A stretch of 64,000 nt of DNA from Chitinophagales bacterium (GCA_025056305.1 JANWWJ010000027.1:1-64000); one strand, 5' to 3'. Shown: positions 36,477 through 45,918, counted from the stretch's first letter. The notes: generated by a model from the letters alone, not told the origin. A program made the numbers and translations.

Positions 36477-37478
36477 ATGAAAGTTGCTGTAGTGGGCTGC
36501 ACCGGTCTGGTCGGTCAAACGATGCTTCGGATTTTGGAAGAAAGAAGAACTCCAGTGCAGCAGTTGTTGCCGGTAGCCAGTGCACGTTCCGTAGGTAAGC
36601 CCATAACATTTCAAGGAAAAACCTATTCCGTACTTACGCCGGAGCAGGCATTGACCCAAAAGCCGGATGTAGCTCTGTTTTCTGCCGGTGCTGCCGTCTC
36701 GCGCACCTATGCACCGCTGTTTGCCGAAACCGGCACGATCGTAGTTGACAACTCATCGTGCTGGCGCATGCATCCAGACGTACCGCTCGTTGTACCAGAA
36801 GTCAACAGCCATGTATTGCATTTCGAACATCGACTGATTGCCAATCCCAATTGTTCTACGATCCAGATGGTTGTAGCCCTGTATCCTCTTCATGTACACT
36901 TTGGCCTGCGCCGCATTGTGGTAAGCACATATCAGAGCGTCAGCGGAACGGGAGCTCGGGGCTTGGCTCAACTGGAAGCGGAACGTCAGGGCCTTTCAAC
37001 TCCAGCAACCTATCCATACACCATAGACTTAAACCTCATTCCACACATAGATAGTTTTAGTGAAGATGGCTTTACGCGTGAAGAGTGGAAGATGGTCAAT
37101 GAGGCCAGAAAAATTATGGGATTGCCTAAGTTGAGCGTGACAGCGACGTGTGTGCGTGTGCCGGTGCGGGTGGGGCATAGTCTTAGTGTGCATGCCGTGT
37201 TTGAGCGGGAGTTTACGTTGGAACAGGTACGTGATGTGTTGCGGCAAGCACCTGGGGTGGTTTTATGGGATGATCCACATCAAAACCGCTACCCCATGCC
37301 TCGCGACGTGGAAGGAAAAGATGAGGTGTATGTTGGGCGGTTGAGGCTTGATGCCTGCGAACAGAAAGCCTTAAACTGCTGGATCGTAGCCGACAATCTA
37401 CGGAAAGGGGCTGCCACCAATGCGGTGCAGATAGTAGAGCATATGTTGCGGCTGAAGGCTGGCAGCCTTGTTGTGTAG
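36477..37478 (+). CDS. asd: Aspartate-semialdehyde dehydrogenase
   Basis: A 333-residue NADPH-dependent enzyme that reduces beta-aspartyl phosphate to aspartate semialdehyde for lysine/diaminopimelate, threonine and methionine synthesis. Seen: N-terminal GCTGLVGQTMLRIL (nucleotide loop), the SAGAAVSR block, DNSSCWRM, active-site Cys126 in NPNCSTIQ, STYQSVSGTGARG, and the ending RKGAATNAVQI. Length and motifs fit the Gram-positive-like ASADH branch common in Bacteroidota. Not functionally linked to the polysaccharide locus beyond proximity. Confidence 0.97.
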   Translation: MKVAVVGCTGLVGQTMLRILEERRTPVQQLLPVASARSVGKPITFQGKTYSVLTPEQALTQKPDVALFSAGAAVSRTYAPLFAETGTIVVDNSSCWRMHPDVPLVVPEVNSHVLHFEHRLIANPNCSTIQMVVALYPLHVHFGLRRIVVSTYQSVSGTGARGLAQLEAERQGLSTPATYPYTIDLNLIPHIDSFSEDGFTREEWKMVNEARKIMGLPKLSVTATCVRVPVRVGHSLSVHAVFEREFTLEQVRDVLRQAPGVVLWDDPHQNRYPMPRDVEGKDEVYVGRLRLDACEQKALNCWIVADNLRKGAATNAVQIVEHMLRLKAGSLVV

Positions 37479-38035
37479 CAGTTGCCCTACATCATAAACC
37501 ATCGCTTTTCCCAAACCCCTGCAGGAAAAGAAACTAAAATTCCCCCTCACGTGTTGTTTAGGGTGCAATGCTTGTGCCGCTCAGTGCAAAAGCAGCATGT
37601 GTTGTATTCATGAGCTTTATGCCGAAATATTTACCGTCACTGCTTCAATAGCCAAAAGATTGGTGATGTAAGAAATGAGAAAAATTATGACCGAGCCGAA
37701 AGGATTTCGCTGATATCTTGAAGGATCGAAATGCTTCCTTTCATACATATTATGAACACCATAGATTTTTTCAAAATGTTGGTGTGAACTTGCAACAATA
37801 GTTTGCCACGTCTGCTTGGGAAGGAAATCGGATTTTCATGCAGCCGCGTTTAAGAAAGTTCTGCAAAAAGATGCAAAATGCATACGATGAGCGATATTCA
37901 AGATCGGGGGCAGAAAATCTGGCAGAGCGGCTCATTGAATACGGCAATAGCCATGTTGCACAGTTTACAACGAATAAAACATAAAAGTTTCCGTAATATT
38001 GAGTGAGAGCTGATGCGGTTGGGCCGACCAAAAAA
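37479..38035 (+). other. 557-base region without a convincing gene
   Basis: Visibly A+T-richer than its surroundings. I find no -7 box, no strong hairpin with T tract and no tRNA-like fold. The best plus-strand frame is a 48-codon ORF at 37838-37984 (MQPRLRKFCKK start) without family resemblance. A minus-strand frame extends from 38148 to 37771 but antisense to the kinase gene. It could be a decayed gene or a small mobile-element remnant. Confidence 0.5.
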
Positions 38036-39007
38036 TCAATCAACCAGCGAAATGTCGAACTGCACCAAATCGACAAAATCGTTGACGCGTTCTTCGATAT
38101 CTTCCTGGGTGAGCTGCATGAGTTGTTCGGCACCGAACTTAGCCACACAAAAGGAGGCCATGGCAGAGCCGTAAATCACGGCCCGTTTCATATTATCGAA
38201 AGAAATATCCTGTGTTTTAGCCAGGTAGCCGGTAAAGCCACCGGCAAAAGTGTCGCCTGCACCGGTGGGGTCAAACACTTCTTCTAAAGGCAATGCCGGA
38301 GCAAAAAACACATTGTTGTCGTAGAAAAGTAGGGCACCGTGTTCGCCTTTTTTGATGACCAGATAGCGAGGACCGCTGTCCAGTACTTTTCGTGCTGCTT
38401 TAATCAGCGAGTATTCTCCGGAAAACTCCCGTGCTTCTTCGTCATTGATAACCAATACATCCACCAGACGAAGTGCCTCACGCAGCTCTTGCGGTGTATG
38501 CCGCATCCAATAATTCATTGTGTCCATGACAATGAGCCTTGGCCGCTGCCGCAGCCGGCGGATAACACTGATCTGTACCGATGGGGTCAAATTGCCCAGC
38601 ATCAGAAATTGACTGTCCTGATAGCTTTCAGGGATGATGGGGTCGAAGTCGGCCAGGGCATTCAATTCGGTAACTAATGTTTCCCGGGTGTTCATGTCCA
38701 GATGGTAGCGGCCCTTCCAAAAGAAGGATTTCTGCGAGCTTTTGATCTGCACGCCTTCGGTGCGAATGCCGCGATCGTTTAATCGGGCCAGCTCTGCAAG
38801 GGGAAAGTCGTATCCGACCACCGAAACGAGTCGGATGTTGCGTGTGAAATAAGAGGCGGCCAAACTGATGTATAAGCCTGTGCCTCCGAGAATACGGTCG
38901 GCCGAGCCGAAAGGTGTTTCTATGGAATCGAACGCCAGCGTGCCTACAACCAGAATGCTGGGCCCGTTGTCTTGTGGGCTGCGATGTAGCACATCCAAAA
39001 TTGACAT
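38036..39007 (-). CDS. PfkB-family sugar/nucleoside kinase
   Basis: 323 residues from ATG 39007. The frame stays open to 39226, but the upstream part would run antisense into the kinase gene at 39132 and does not look coding, while MSILDVLH ... ILVVGTLAFDSIETPFG is a typical PfkB N-terminus. Motifs: GGTGLYISLAAS (substrate side), and the C-terminal PfkB signature DPTGAGDTFAGGF with catalytic base D252. It phosphorylates a sugar or nucleoside with ATP; the substrate is not evident. Divergent from the BadF-like kinase gene. Confidence 0.9.
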   Translation of the reverse strand: MSILDVLHRSPQDNGPSILVVGTLAFDSIETPFGSADRILGGTGLYISLAASYFTRNIRLVSVVGYDFPLAELARLNDRGIRTEGVQIKSSQKSFFWKGRYHLDMNTRETLVTELNALADFDPIIPESYQDSQFLMLGNLTPSVQISVIRRLRQRPRLIVMDTMNYWMRHTPQELREALRLVDVLVINDEEAREFSGEYSLIKAARKVLDSGPRYLVIKKGEHGALLFYDNNVFFAPALPLEEVFDPTGAGDTFAGGFTGYLAKTQDISFDNMKRAVIYGSAMASFCVAKFGAEQLMQLTQEDIEERVNDFVDLVQFDISLVD

Positions 39008-39131
39008 GAGGTCGGGCGTTGACGGAGCAAAAGTGCAACCTTTTGGCACTATGCCCGGTGCATGACGTACAAAATATGAACCGGACATAAGGTAACTGTA
39101 CTGCAAAGCGGAACAAATAGTTTTACAAGCT

Positions 39132-39986
39132 ATGTCCATAATGGTTTGTGATTGCGGCAGCAGTAAGGCACAATGGATGCGCAACGATGAAGATACCGTC
39201 CGTGCTTTGGCAACTGCCGGATTCAACCCCTATCAGTTTGCTTCTGTGCAAGAGTTGACCGGCTTTTTGCATATGCAGGTCAAAGACTGGACAGACTTTA
39301 GCGGGAATTTGTTCTTTTATGGGGCGGGCTGCGCTGCGGCCGAGAAACGTTCACTTGTGGCTTCAGCCTTACAGAAAATTTTTCCCCAAGCCCGTGTCGC
39401 CGTTTTCGATGATCTGCTGGGTGCCGCGCGTGCCGCTGCAGGCAAACAACCGGCTATTGTGCTTGTTCTCGGCACCGGAATGAATAACGGTTTTTACGAT
39501 GGCACGTCCGTTCGATTCCATGTGGATTCGCTTGGCTACATTCTTGGCGATGAGGGCAGTGGCGTGGATTTGGGGCGTCGTTTGTTGCAGGCAGCACTTC
39601 GCCAACAAATGCCGGCTGACCTTGCGCAAGCCTTTGCGACGTATCTACCGCTTTCGCGAGATCAAATCCTGGATCAGGTGTATGGGTCGAGGAGTGCTCG
39701 TGTTTTTCTTGCCGACCAGGTGCGATTTATAGCACGGCATAAAAACCACACGTGGATACAGCAGTTGATCAGAGAAGCTTTTTATGCTTTGGCACAAAGG
39801 GTGCTGAGCGTCTATGAAGTGTACCGAAGCTTGCCAGTCCACGTTGTAGGCAGCGTGGGCAGTGTATTTGAAGAAGAGCTTAGGCTGGTGATTGCGGCAG
39901 TAGGCTTTCAGCCGGGCAGGTTTTTGGCGCAACCCGTCGAGGATCTGTTCGCCTATCATGCATCGGAGCGTATTAGCTCCAAATAG
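39132..39986 (+). CDS. BadF/BadG-family N-acetylglucosamine-kinase-like ATPase
   Basis: A 284-residue ASKHA-fold kinase. The phosphate-1 motif is MVCDCGSSKAQW (D7), with VLVLGTGMNNGF as phosphate-2, and LGYILGDEGSGVDLGRRLL is the family signature that binds the sugar. The group in Bacteroidota is annotated as N-acetylglucosamine kinase, phosphorylating GlcNAc salvaged from wall or diet; the exact substrate here is inferred. Monocistronic; a clear -7 box was not seen (TAGTTTTA just upstream is only a partial match). A tRNA-Asn gene follows. Confidence 0.85.
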   Translation: MSIMVCDCGSSKAQWMRNDEDTVRALATAGFNPYQFASVQELTGFLHMQVKDWTDFSGNLFFYGAGCAAAEKRSLVASALQKIFPQARVAVFDDLLGAARAAAGKQPAIVLVLGTGMNNGFYDGTSVRFHVDSLGYILGDEGSGVDLGRRLLQAALRQQMPADLAQAFATYLPLSRDQILDQVYGSRSARVFLADQVRFIARHKNHTWIQQLIREAFYALAQRVLSVYEVYRSLPVHVVGSVGSVFEEELRLVIAAVGFQPGRFLAQPVEDLFAYHASERISSK

Positions 39987-39996
39987 TCGTCCGTTT

Positions 39997-40004
39997 TATT
40001 TTTG
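39997..40004 (+). promoter_or_regulatory. Promoter -7 box (TATTTTTG) for tRNA-Asn
   Basis: A perfect TAnnTTTG 14 bases before the mature tRNA 5' end, as expected for an independently transcribed tRNA gene. Confidence 0.6.
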
Positions 40005-40018
40005 CAGGCGTTAAAAGT

Positions 40019-40092
40019 TCCTCGGTAGCTCAGCTGGTTAGAGCATCTGACTGTTAATCAGAGGGCCGCTGGTTCAAATCCAGCCCGGGGAG
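40019..40092 (+). tRNA. tRNA-Asn (anticodon GTT)
   Basis: All arms fold. Acceptor stem TCCTCGG pairs with CCGGGGA, including one T-G pair. The D arm contains AGCTCAGCTGGTTAGAGC. The anticodon stem TCTGA/TCAGA encloses loop CTGTTAA with GTT at 40053-40055. The T arm is GCTGG-TTCAAAT-CCAGC. Discriminator is G. The chromosome continues GCA after position 91, so CCA is not fully encoded and is presumably added post-transcriptionally. Confidence 0.97.
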
Positions 40093-40109
40093 CAATTCAG
40101 ATTAGCAGA

Positions 40110-41183
40110 TCAGGAAAAAGAGCCCGACTTTAGTTTTTCGGTGTTTTCAGCCAGTTCAAGGGCTTCCAGCATTTCGTCAATTTCCCCATCCATAAAGCGA
40201 TCCAGGGTGTAGAGTGTTTTGCCGATGCGATGATCTGTAACACGGTTTTGAGGGAAATTGTAAGTTCTGATTTTCGCTGAACGGTCACCCGTACTCACCA
40301 TCGTTTTTCGTTTGCTGGCAATTTCCATTTGCTGCTTGCGCACCGCTTCTTCATAAAGGAGGGTACGTAACATTTTCATGGCTTTTTCGCGGTTGGCCAT
40401 TTGGGTACGCTCCGTTTGACACATGACTACCTTGCCCGTGGGAATATGGGTAAGGATAACTTTTGTTTCAACCTTATTTACGTTCTGACCTCCAGCGCCA
40501 CCGCTTCGGGCTGTTTCCATTTTCACATCGCTTTCTTTTAACTCCACATCTATCTCTTCCGCTTCAGGTAAGACGGCCACAGTAGCCGCCGAGGTGTGGA
40601 CACGACCCTGTGCTTCGGTTTCGGGCACACGCTGTACTCGATGCACTCCACTTTCATACTTCAGGGTGCCGTAGGCATAGTCGCCTTCGACTTCAAAAAT
40701 GATTTCTTTGTAACCGCCCTTAGGGCCTTCGTTTTCATTGAGGATGGAAACTTTCCAGCCGCGTGCCTCACAGAAGCGGGAGTACATGCGAAACAAGTCG
40801 CCGGCAAACAAGCACGCTTCGTCGCCGCCGGTGCCGGCACGGATTTCGACGATGGCGTTGCGTTCGTCCTGGGGATCTCGGGGCGTAAGCAAATGACGGA
40901 GCCGTTGTTCGACCTGTTGGAGTTTTTGTTCCAGTTCGCTGAGTTCTTGACGCGCCAATGCGCGCAGCTCTTCATCACTTTCGGTGCGTAACAACTGCTC
41001 GGTGTTGCTCTGATGTTTTTGTAACTGGCGATATTGGTCGTATGTTTCAAGGATGCGTTGCAGTTCCTTGTACTCGCGGTTGAGCTTTTTGTATCGCTGC
41101 TGGTCAGCTATGATTGTTGGGTCGCTGAGCTGTTCCTGTACGTTCAGGAAGCGTATGCGCAAATCTTCCAGTTGCTCGAGCAT
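40110..41183 (-). CDS. prfA: Peptide chain release factor 1
   Basis: 357 residues from ATG 41183; the frame extends upstream to 41204, but the -7 box at 41189-41196 lies within that extension and [12 protein letters not shown] is the normal RF1 N-terminus. It terminates translation at UAA/UAG. Seen: the coiled-coil domain 1 (~1-100), the catalytic GGQ (G231-G232-Q233, in [10 protein letters not shown]), and [17 protein letters not shown]233 matches the position of E. coli RF1 Q235. The GGQ Gln would be methylated by PrmC, which is not in the window. Confidence 0.97.
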   Translation of the reverse strand: MLEQLEDLRIRFLNVQEQLSDPTIIADQQRYKKLNREYKELQRILETYDQYRQLQKHQSNTEQLLRTESDEELRALARQELSELEQKLQQVEQRLRHLLTPRDPQDERNAIVEIRAGTGGDEACLFAGDLFRMYSRFCEARGWKVSILNENEGPKGGYKEIIFEVEGDYAYGTLKYESGVHRVQRVPETEAQGRVHTSAATVAVLPEAEEIDVELKESDVKMETARSGGAGGQNVNKVETKVILTHIPTGKVVMCQTERTQMANREKAMKMLRTLLYEEAVRKQQMEIASKRKTMVSTGDRSAKIRTYNFPQNRVTDHRIGKTLYTLDRFMDGEIDEMLEALELAENTEKLKSGSFS

Positions 41184-41188
41184 GCCGG

Positions 41189-41196
41189 CGAAATTA
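41189..41196 (-). promoter_or_regulatory. Promoter -7 box, TTCG variant (TAATTTCG) for prfA
   Basis: On the minus strand, five bases upstream of the ATG at 41183. It decides against the 41204 start. The very short leader is like that of the UDP-xylose synthase gene. Confidence 0.45.
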
Positions 41197-41257
41197 GTAA
41201 GCAAGGATAGGTGGCTGGACCCGGTACGCCTGAGTCCGGATCAATGGGTTTGCGCCG

Positions 41258-41265
41258 TAACTTTG
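41258..41265 (+). promoter_or_regulatory. Promoter -7 box (TAACTTTG)
   Basis: A perfect TAnnTTTG five bases before the ATG at 41271. It rules out the longer frame from 41211. Confidence 0.5.
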
Positions 41266-41270
41266 CAGGG

Positions 41271-41525
41271 ATGAAACGTTGGTGGCAAGCACTTTGTTTG
41301 GGAGCTTTTCTTTCTACGGCTGCTTTGCCGGCTTCGGCGGCCTGTCCTTTATGCAAGGCCAAGGCTGACGCTACGGCGGCAGAGAACCGCGAGGAGGGTA
41401 AAAGCCTCAATGCAGGGATCATGTATTTGCTGGTCATGCCTTACCTGTTGGCCGGAGCCATTGGTTATTGGTGGTATGTCAACCAGCAGAAACAAAAAAA
41501 GCTGGCCGACGACCTGTACGAATAG
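41271..41525 (+). CDS. Small membrane protein with CxxC motif, conserved-hypothetical type
   Basis: 84 residues from ATG 41271. An N-terminal signal sequence (~1-23, ending ASAA) is followed by a short CPLCK motif (Cys-x-x-Cys), a linker with charged residues, and a transmembrane helix (~48-68, AGIMYLLVMPYLLAGAIGYWW) with a lysine-rich cytoplasmic tail. The Cys pair would face the periplasm and could bind metal or be redox-active. I do not recognise a named family. The gene is flanked by prfA (divergent) and ispG (convergent), so context gives no functional hint. Confidence 0.8.
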   Translation: MKRWWQALCLGAFLSTAALPASAACPLCKAKADATAAENREEGKSLNAGIMYLLVMPYLLAGAIGYWWYVNQQKQKKLADDLYE

Positions 41526-41579
41526 ACCAACAGGGCTGGCAGACTGCGATGAAGTGATATAGTGTTTTTTTATATGCGG

Positions 41580-43523
41580 CTATTGGCCATCAGGTTCCGA
41601 CCAATCGCCGTTTTCGCGGATAAGTTCAATGAGGGCATCAACAGCCTGTTCTGCCTCTACGTTACGGCGAACGATTTCCTTGCCTCGATATAAAGTGACC
41701 TTACCGGGGCCACTGCCAACATATCCATAGTCAGCATCGGCCATTTCCCCCGGACCGTTGACGATGCAACCCATTACAGCGATTTTGATGCCTTTCAGAT
41801 GATGTGTGCGGGCGCGAATACGCGCTGTGGTTTCCATCAAATCAAACAAGGTACGACCACAACTCGGGCAACTGATGTATTCGGTTCTCGAAATGCGTTG
41901 GCGACATCCTTGCAGAATGGAAAAAGCCACCTGATTCAGATAATGAGGGGGATACCGGCTACTGTGTAGCCAAAGACCATCGCCAAAACCATCTATGAAA
42001 AGAGCACCTGCATCAGCGGCTGCTTTAAGCATGCCTGTTTCCTGATCAACGGCGGAAAGGGATAGGCGTAGCACCACAGGGACTGTGATTCCGTGTTTCT
42101 GCAACAGAAAGAATGCCTGCCGTAAAGGTGGGATCACAACATCCCCTTCGCAGTACAAGACTAAAACCACTTGTTTCTGTTCGGTGAGCCATTTTAACAA
42201 TTCTGAATGCAGATCTTGAGGTCGAACCGCCAAAAAACCAATCAAAGGTTTGGGGATGTGTTGCAGTACTTCCAGCTCTGAAAGTTGCAATAAGGGAAAT
42301 ACATTAGGGCGGAAAGGTTGCTGTCGCCAAAAAGTAAAATCTTCAATAACAGAAAGGTGGCCGGGAAGGGCAAATGATATTTTTTGACTTCCGCAATACA
42401 CGTAATCGGCCGCCTGGTCGGTAAGGGTCCATTTATCTGTAGCGGGATGGTATCGGTAACCGAACGGTTCGAGCACTTCAGGCTGGTTCAAGGATAGGGC
42501 GGCGGCATCGGCAATTACGACGGGTACATGGCGTCCCCCTATTTTATCTATCGAATCTGTTTTCCTTCGCTCAAACACATAAGGATTGATCGGGCTGATC
42601 TCAGAGACTTCGGGCGGCAGTTGAGCATCGGGGGCTTTCAAATCGGAGAAAAGGCTCACCAGCTTGCGGGCCACAGGAATTTCCTCTTCGGGGGGTTCGG
42701 TGAGCGAAACACGCACGGTATCGCCCAATCCGTCGGCGAGCAAGGTCCCGATGCCGATAGCTGACTTGATGCGGCCATCCATACCATCGCCGGCCTCGGT
42801 TACGCCCAAATGCAGCGGGTAGTTGCGACCCGTTTCCATCATGCGGCGGACCAGTAGGCGGTAGGCCTGAACCATAACCTGAGGGTTACTGGCTTTCATG
42901 GACAGCACTATGTCATAGAACGATTCGTCTTCAGCAATACGCACAAATTCTAAGGCACTTTCTACCATACCTTCGGGAGTGTCCCCATATCGGTTCATGA
43001 TGCGGTCGCTGAGCGAGCCATGATTGGTACCGATGCGCAGTACCGTACCGTATTGCTGGCATATACGCAGCAGCGGTACAAAGCGGTCGCGAATACGTTC
43101 GAGTTCTGCGGCATACTCAGCATCGGTGTATTCTTTTTGTTCAAACTTTTTTTTGTCGGCATAGTTGCCGGGATTTATGCGCACCTTTTCCACGATGCGG
43201 GCGGCGATTTCTGCCGCATGTGGGGTGAAATGAATATCTGCTACCAAAGGAGTGCGATATCCCAGGCGCCTCAGTTCGTTTTTGATGTTGGCCAGATTTT
43301 CTGCCTCACGAATACTTGGCGCAGTAATGCGTACCAATTCACTGCCTGCCTCAATACATCGGATACATTGCTGAACGGTGGCCGCCGTGTCCATGGTATC
43401 GGTAGTGGTCATGGTTTGCAGGCGTATGGGGTTGTTGCCACCAATGCCCACATCCCCACATTTGACTTCGCGGGTAACAAACCGTATCGGCCGAACTAAA
43501 GAAGTACAGTAAGGCAGAAGCAC
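41580..43523 (-). CDS. ispG: 4-hydroxy-3-methylbut-2-en-1-yl diphosphate synthase (long form)
   Basis: Penultimate MEP-pathway enzyme, an iron-sulfur protein that makes HMBPP. Seen: MTTTDTMDT after GGNNPIRLQ, TEAGDGMDGRIKSAIG, and the C-terminal 4Fe-4S site with cysteines in CPSCGR and GCIVNGPGEMADADYGYVG. The ~250-residue insertion between the TIM barrel and the cluster domain is the Bacteroidota/Chlamydia long form. I prefer the GTG at 43523 (647 residues, MLLPYCTSLVRPIRF after initiation): a perfect -7 box lies at 43530-43537, inside the first codons of the longest frame (ATG 43544, 654 residues), and Bacteroidota IspG usually starts close to the YC-x-SL segment. Confidence 0.95.
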   Translation of the reverse strand: MLLPYCTSLVRPIRFVTREVKCGDVGIGGNNPIRLQTMTTTDTMDTAATVQQCIRCIEAGSELVRITAPSIREAENLANIKNELRRLGYRTPLVADIHFTPHAAEIAARIVEKVRINPGNYADKKKFEQKEYTDAEYAAELERIRDRFVPLLRICQQYGTVLRIGTNHGSLSDRIMNRYGDTPEGMVESALEFVRIAEDESFYDIVLSMKASNPQVMVQAYRLLVRRMMETGRNYPLHLGVTEAGDGMDGRIKSAIGIGTLLADGLGDTVRVSLTEPPEEEIPVARKLVSLFSDLKAPDAQLPPEVSEISPINPYVFERRKTDSIDKIGGRHVPVVIADAAALSLNQPEVLEPFGYRYHPATDKWTLTDQAADYVYCGSQKISFALPGHLSVIEDFTFWRQQPFRPNVFPLLQLSELEVLQHIPKPLIGFLAVRPQDLHSELLKWLTEQKQVVLVLYCEGDVVIPPLRQAFFLLQKHGITVPVVLRLSLSAVDQETGMLKAAADAGALFIDGFGDGLWLHSSRYPPHYLNQVAFSILQGCRQRISRTEYISCPSCGRTLFDLMETTARIRARTHHLKGIKIAVMGCIVNGPGEMADADYGYVGSGPGKVTLYRGKEIVRRNVEAEQAVDALIELIRENGDWSEPDGQ

Positions 43524-43529
43524 GTAAGG

Positions 43530-43537
43530 CAAAGATA
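43530..43537 (-). promoter_or_regulatory. Promoter -7 box (TATCTTTG) for ispG
   Basis: Minus-strand TAnnTTTG between the two candidate starts. Transcription from here would begin downstream of the ATG at 43544, so translation must begin later, most simply at GTG 43523. Confidence 0.5.
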
Positions 43538-43598
43538 GGGGCAAGGATAGGGCGCCAGGAACAGGCCACGCCCCTGCCTTATTTTCACTGCACGAGCC

Positions 43599-45521
43599 AT
43601 GTTGTCCAGGAAGCTTGAGCTGACGTTACTGGGATTGGTGCTGGCTGTAGGGGTCGCTCTGCGCTTTTATGGCTTTCCCGACATTCCTTTTTGGCACGAC
43701 GAGCTGAGTGCCTGGGTGAGGACCGGATATACCTCTTTTAGCCGTCTGATTTACGAAGGGGTGATCCCCGATGGTCATCCGGCACTTATTCAGGTTTTTT
43801 TAAATTATTACCGTTTTGCTTTTGGCGACGATGAAGCCGTATTCAAGTTCCCTTTTTTGCTGATGGGTACGGCTTCTGTCTATTTAACTTACCTCATAGG
43901 CAGGCAATGGTTCAGCGTCAGTACGGGATTATTGAGTGCAGCCGTGCTCGCGGTGACTCAGCTTGCCGTAATGCAGTCGCAGGTAGCACGCCCATACGCC
44001 AGCGGCTTGTTCTTTACCTTGTTGATGGCATGGAGCTGGTGGCAGTACCTGCAAGCTGCCAACAAGCGGCAAGCACGTCGATATGGGCTAATGGTGTTCG
44101 GCGCAGGAGTACTTTGTGCGTACAATCACTATTTCAGTTTGCTGCAGGCTGCGTTGTTATGTGGCTGCGGTTGGTTTCTGTTGCCTGCCGACCGCAGAAA
44201 GGCCTACACGTTGGTTTGTTTGTTCCTTGCGGTCTTGTTTGTGCCTCATGTACCCATAACGCTGAAACATGTACAGCAGGGTGGAATTGGGGGGTGGTTG
44301 GCCGCGCCTAAACCCGATTTTGCATTATCGTATCTTGGCTATATCACACATTTTTCGGGGCTGTTTCAAGGGGCCACAGCACTGATTCTGCTCATCAATA
44401 CTGCCGCTAACTTCAGATTCATTAAGAAAAACCGCATGCGTCTTGTGACGCTTTTCCTGGCCTTAATGCCTGGCCTCATCGGTTATGCATATTCAGTTTT
44501 GCGAAATCCGGTGTTGCATTATTGGGTGCTGTTATTCAGTCTGCCATTTTTGTTGTTGTGGGCTTTCTCATTTTGCAGTGATGACCGGCCCCTCCTGACG
44601 GCTTCTGGTGTGCTGTTGCTGCTCGTAGTTGGAAGTTCCTCATTGATTTATGAGCGCAGGCATTACGAGGTATTTTATCGGCAACCCACAGAACAAGCCG
44701 TACGGCTTACCAAGGTGGTGCTGCAGCAAACGCAAGATCCGGTAACCGTCTTGCTTAACCATCCACCGCGTCATTTAGAATATTACTTGCGTCGTGAGCA
44801 TCCTCGCCCTTCTGTTGTTCTGTGGCACGACCTGCGGCACCTTACCCAGTCAGAATTTCGGCTCTGGTTACGACAGCAGCACTCAGCTCTAATGGCCTGT
44901 AGCAATCTGCCTTATGAGCAGCTATTGGTGGTTAGAGAGCTCTATCCTTATTTGCAATGGCGGCGTGCTGGATTAAACCACGACTGGTACGTATTCCGCC
45001 GGCAGGGACCTGCAACACTGCCGCTGGTCTATTTTTCGGATTCGCTGTTCAAACGACGGGAAATAGAATCGCATGCTTCTGCTCGCGATACGTCGATGTG
45101 GCTGGACAGCACAATGGAATTCAGTGCCGGCATGCATTACTTAATCGATAGCATTGCCCACCATCATGACGATTGGTTGGTAGCCGGTGTTCGCTTTTCT
45201 GAGCTGGAGCCAAACAGTGAGGCATATCTGGTGGTCACTTTATGGGCCTCAGGGAAGCAGCAGTACTGGTCAGGACGCAGGCTGGATGAAGGAGCTGTTG
45301 AGGGCAGCGGAAGGGTGTATGTAGCCTTACGCTTGAGAGATTATCCTTTGGAAGGTCAGGAGCGGCAAATTCGGGTGTATGTGTGGAACAAAAAGCGTGA
45401 TGCCTTTCGCCTAGATCAACTGTGGGTGCAGCTGGATGCAGGCAATCCCTGGCTATATGCCAGTGTAGAACCAATACCGCCCTATGCCGAAGAATACCGG
45501 GCCTTTCTGAACTTGCCTTAA
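43599..45521 (+). CDS. GT39-like integral membrane glycosyltransferase
   Basis: 640 residues. The N-terminal two-thirds contain about ten or more hydrophobic helices starting with LTLLGLVLAVGVALRFYG. The first periplasmic loop carries the acidic motif FPDIPFWHDELSAWVRTGYTSF, and DGHPALIQVFLNYY follows; both are typical of the PMT/ArnT-like GT-C superfamily that uses lipid-linked sugars. The C-terminal ~250 residues form a soluble periplasmic domain. Donor and acceptor are unknown; members modify lipid A, proteins or exopolymers. The 3' end is four bases from the convergent rplS stop. Confidence 0.85.
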   Translation: MLSRKLELTLLGLVLAVGVALRFYGFPDIPFWHDELSAWVRTGYTSFSRLIYEGVIPDGHPALIQVFLNYYRFAFGDDEAVFKFPFLLMGTASVYLTYLIGRQWFSVSTGLLSAAVLAVTQLAVMQSQVARPYASGLFFTLLMAWSWWQYLQAANKRQARRYGLMVFGAGVLCAYNHYFSLLQAALLCGCGWFLLPADRRKAYTLVCLFLAVLFVPHVPITLKHVQQGGIGGWLAAPKPDFALSYLGYITHFSGLFQGATALILLINTAANFRFIKKNRMRLVTLFLALMPGLIGYAYSVLRNPVLHYWVLLFSLPFLLLWAFSFCSDDRPLLTASGVLLLLVVGSSSLIYERRHYEVFYRQPTEQAVRLTKVVLQQTQDPVTVLLNHPPRHLEYYLRREHPRPSVVLWHDLRHLTQSEFRLWLRQQHSALMACSNLPYEQLLVVRELYPYLQWRRAGLNHDWYVFRRQGPATLPLVYFSDSLFKRREIESHASARDTSMWLDSTMEFSAGMHYLIDSIAHHHDDWLVAGVRFSELEPNSEAYLVVTLWASGKQQYWSGRRLDEGAVEGSGRVYVALRLRDYPLEGQERQIRVYVWNKKRDAFRLDQLWVQLDAGNPWLYASVEPIPPYAEEYRAFLNLP

Positions 45522-45525
45522 AAAA

Positions 45526-45918
45526 TCAGGAAGAGGCAGACCCGGCGTCAGCATTTCCGGCATTTTCCAGGGTGAGCCGTTTTTCGCGGATTTTAGCCTT
45601 TTTGCCGGTACGCTGTCGCAAGTAAAACAAGCGGGCCCGTCGCACGCGTCCTCTTTTATTGACTTCGATGCTTTCGATGTTGGGAGAGTAAAGTGGAAAC
45701 ACCCGTTCTACGCCAATGCCGTTGGAAATTTTGCGTACGGTAAAGGTTTGGGTAGCGCCTCGGCCACGCCGTTGAATGACTTCACCACGGAAGGCTTGAA
45801 TACGCTCTTTGTTGCCTTCGACAATTTTATAATAAACGGTGATGTTATCACCGGCTTTAAAGTCAGGCAGTTCTTTTTTGGGCGTGACCTGCTGATGAAA
45901 ATAGGCTGTGGGATCCAT
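45526..45918 (-). CDS. rplS: 50S ribosomal protein L19
   Basis: 130 residues from ATG 45918; the frame extends to 45969, but the -7 box at 45939-45946 is inside that extension. L19 sits at the subunit interface of the large ribosomal subunit. Seen: [50 protein letters not shown], and [21 protein letters not shown], all canonical. The C-terminal ~17 residues ([12 protein letters not shown]) are a non-conserved tail. It lies downstream of nusB but has its own promoter box. Confidence 0.98.
   Translation of the reverse strand: MDPTAYFHQQVTPKKELPDFKAGDNITVYYKIVEGNKERIQAFRGEVIQRRGRGATQTFTVRKISNGIGVERVFPLYSPNIESIEVNKRGRVRRARLFYLRQRTGKKAKIREKRLTLENAGNADAGSASS

Noticed and set aside
37838-37984. 48-codon plus-strand ORF in the gene-free gap
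   Set aside because: No family resemblance and no promoter box; could be chance or a gene remnant.
37771-38148. Minus-strand frame of 125 codons
   Set aside because: Overlaps the end of the PfkB kinase gene in another frame and has no recognisable motif.
39008-39226. Upstream extension of the PfkB kinase
   Set aside because: Would run antisense into the neighbouring kinase gene and lacks kinase-like sequence.
43020-43499. 159-codon frame antisense to ispG
   Set aside because: Shadow frame; the ispG protein sequence is conserved across it.
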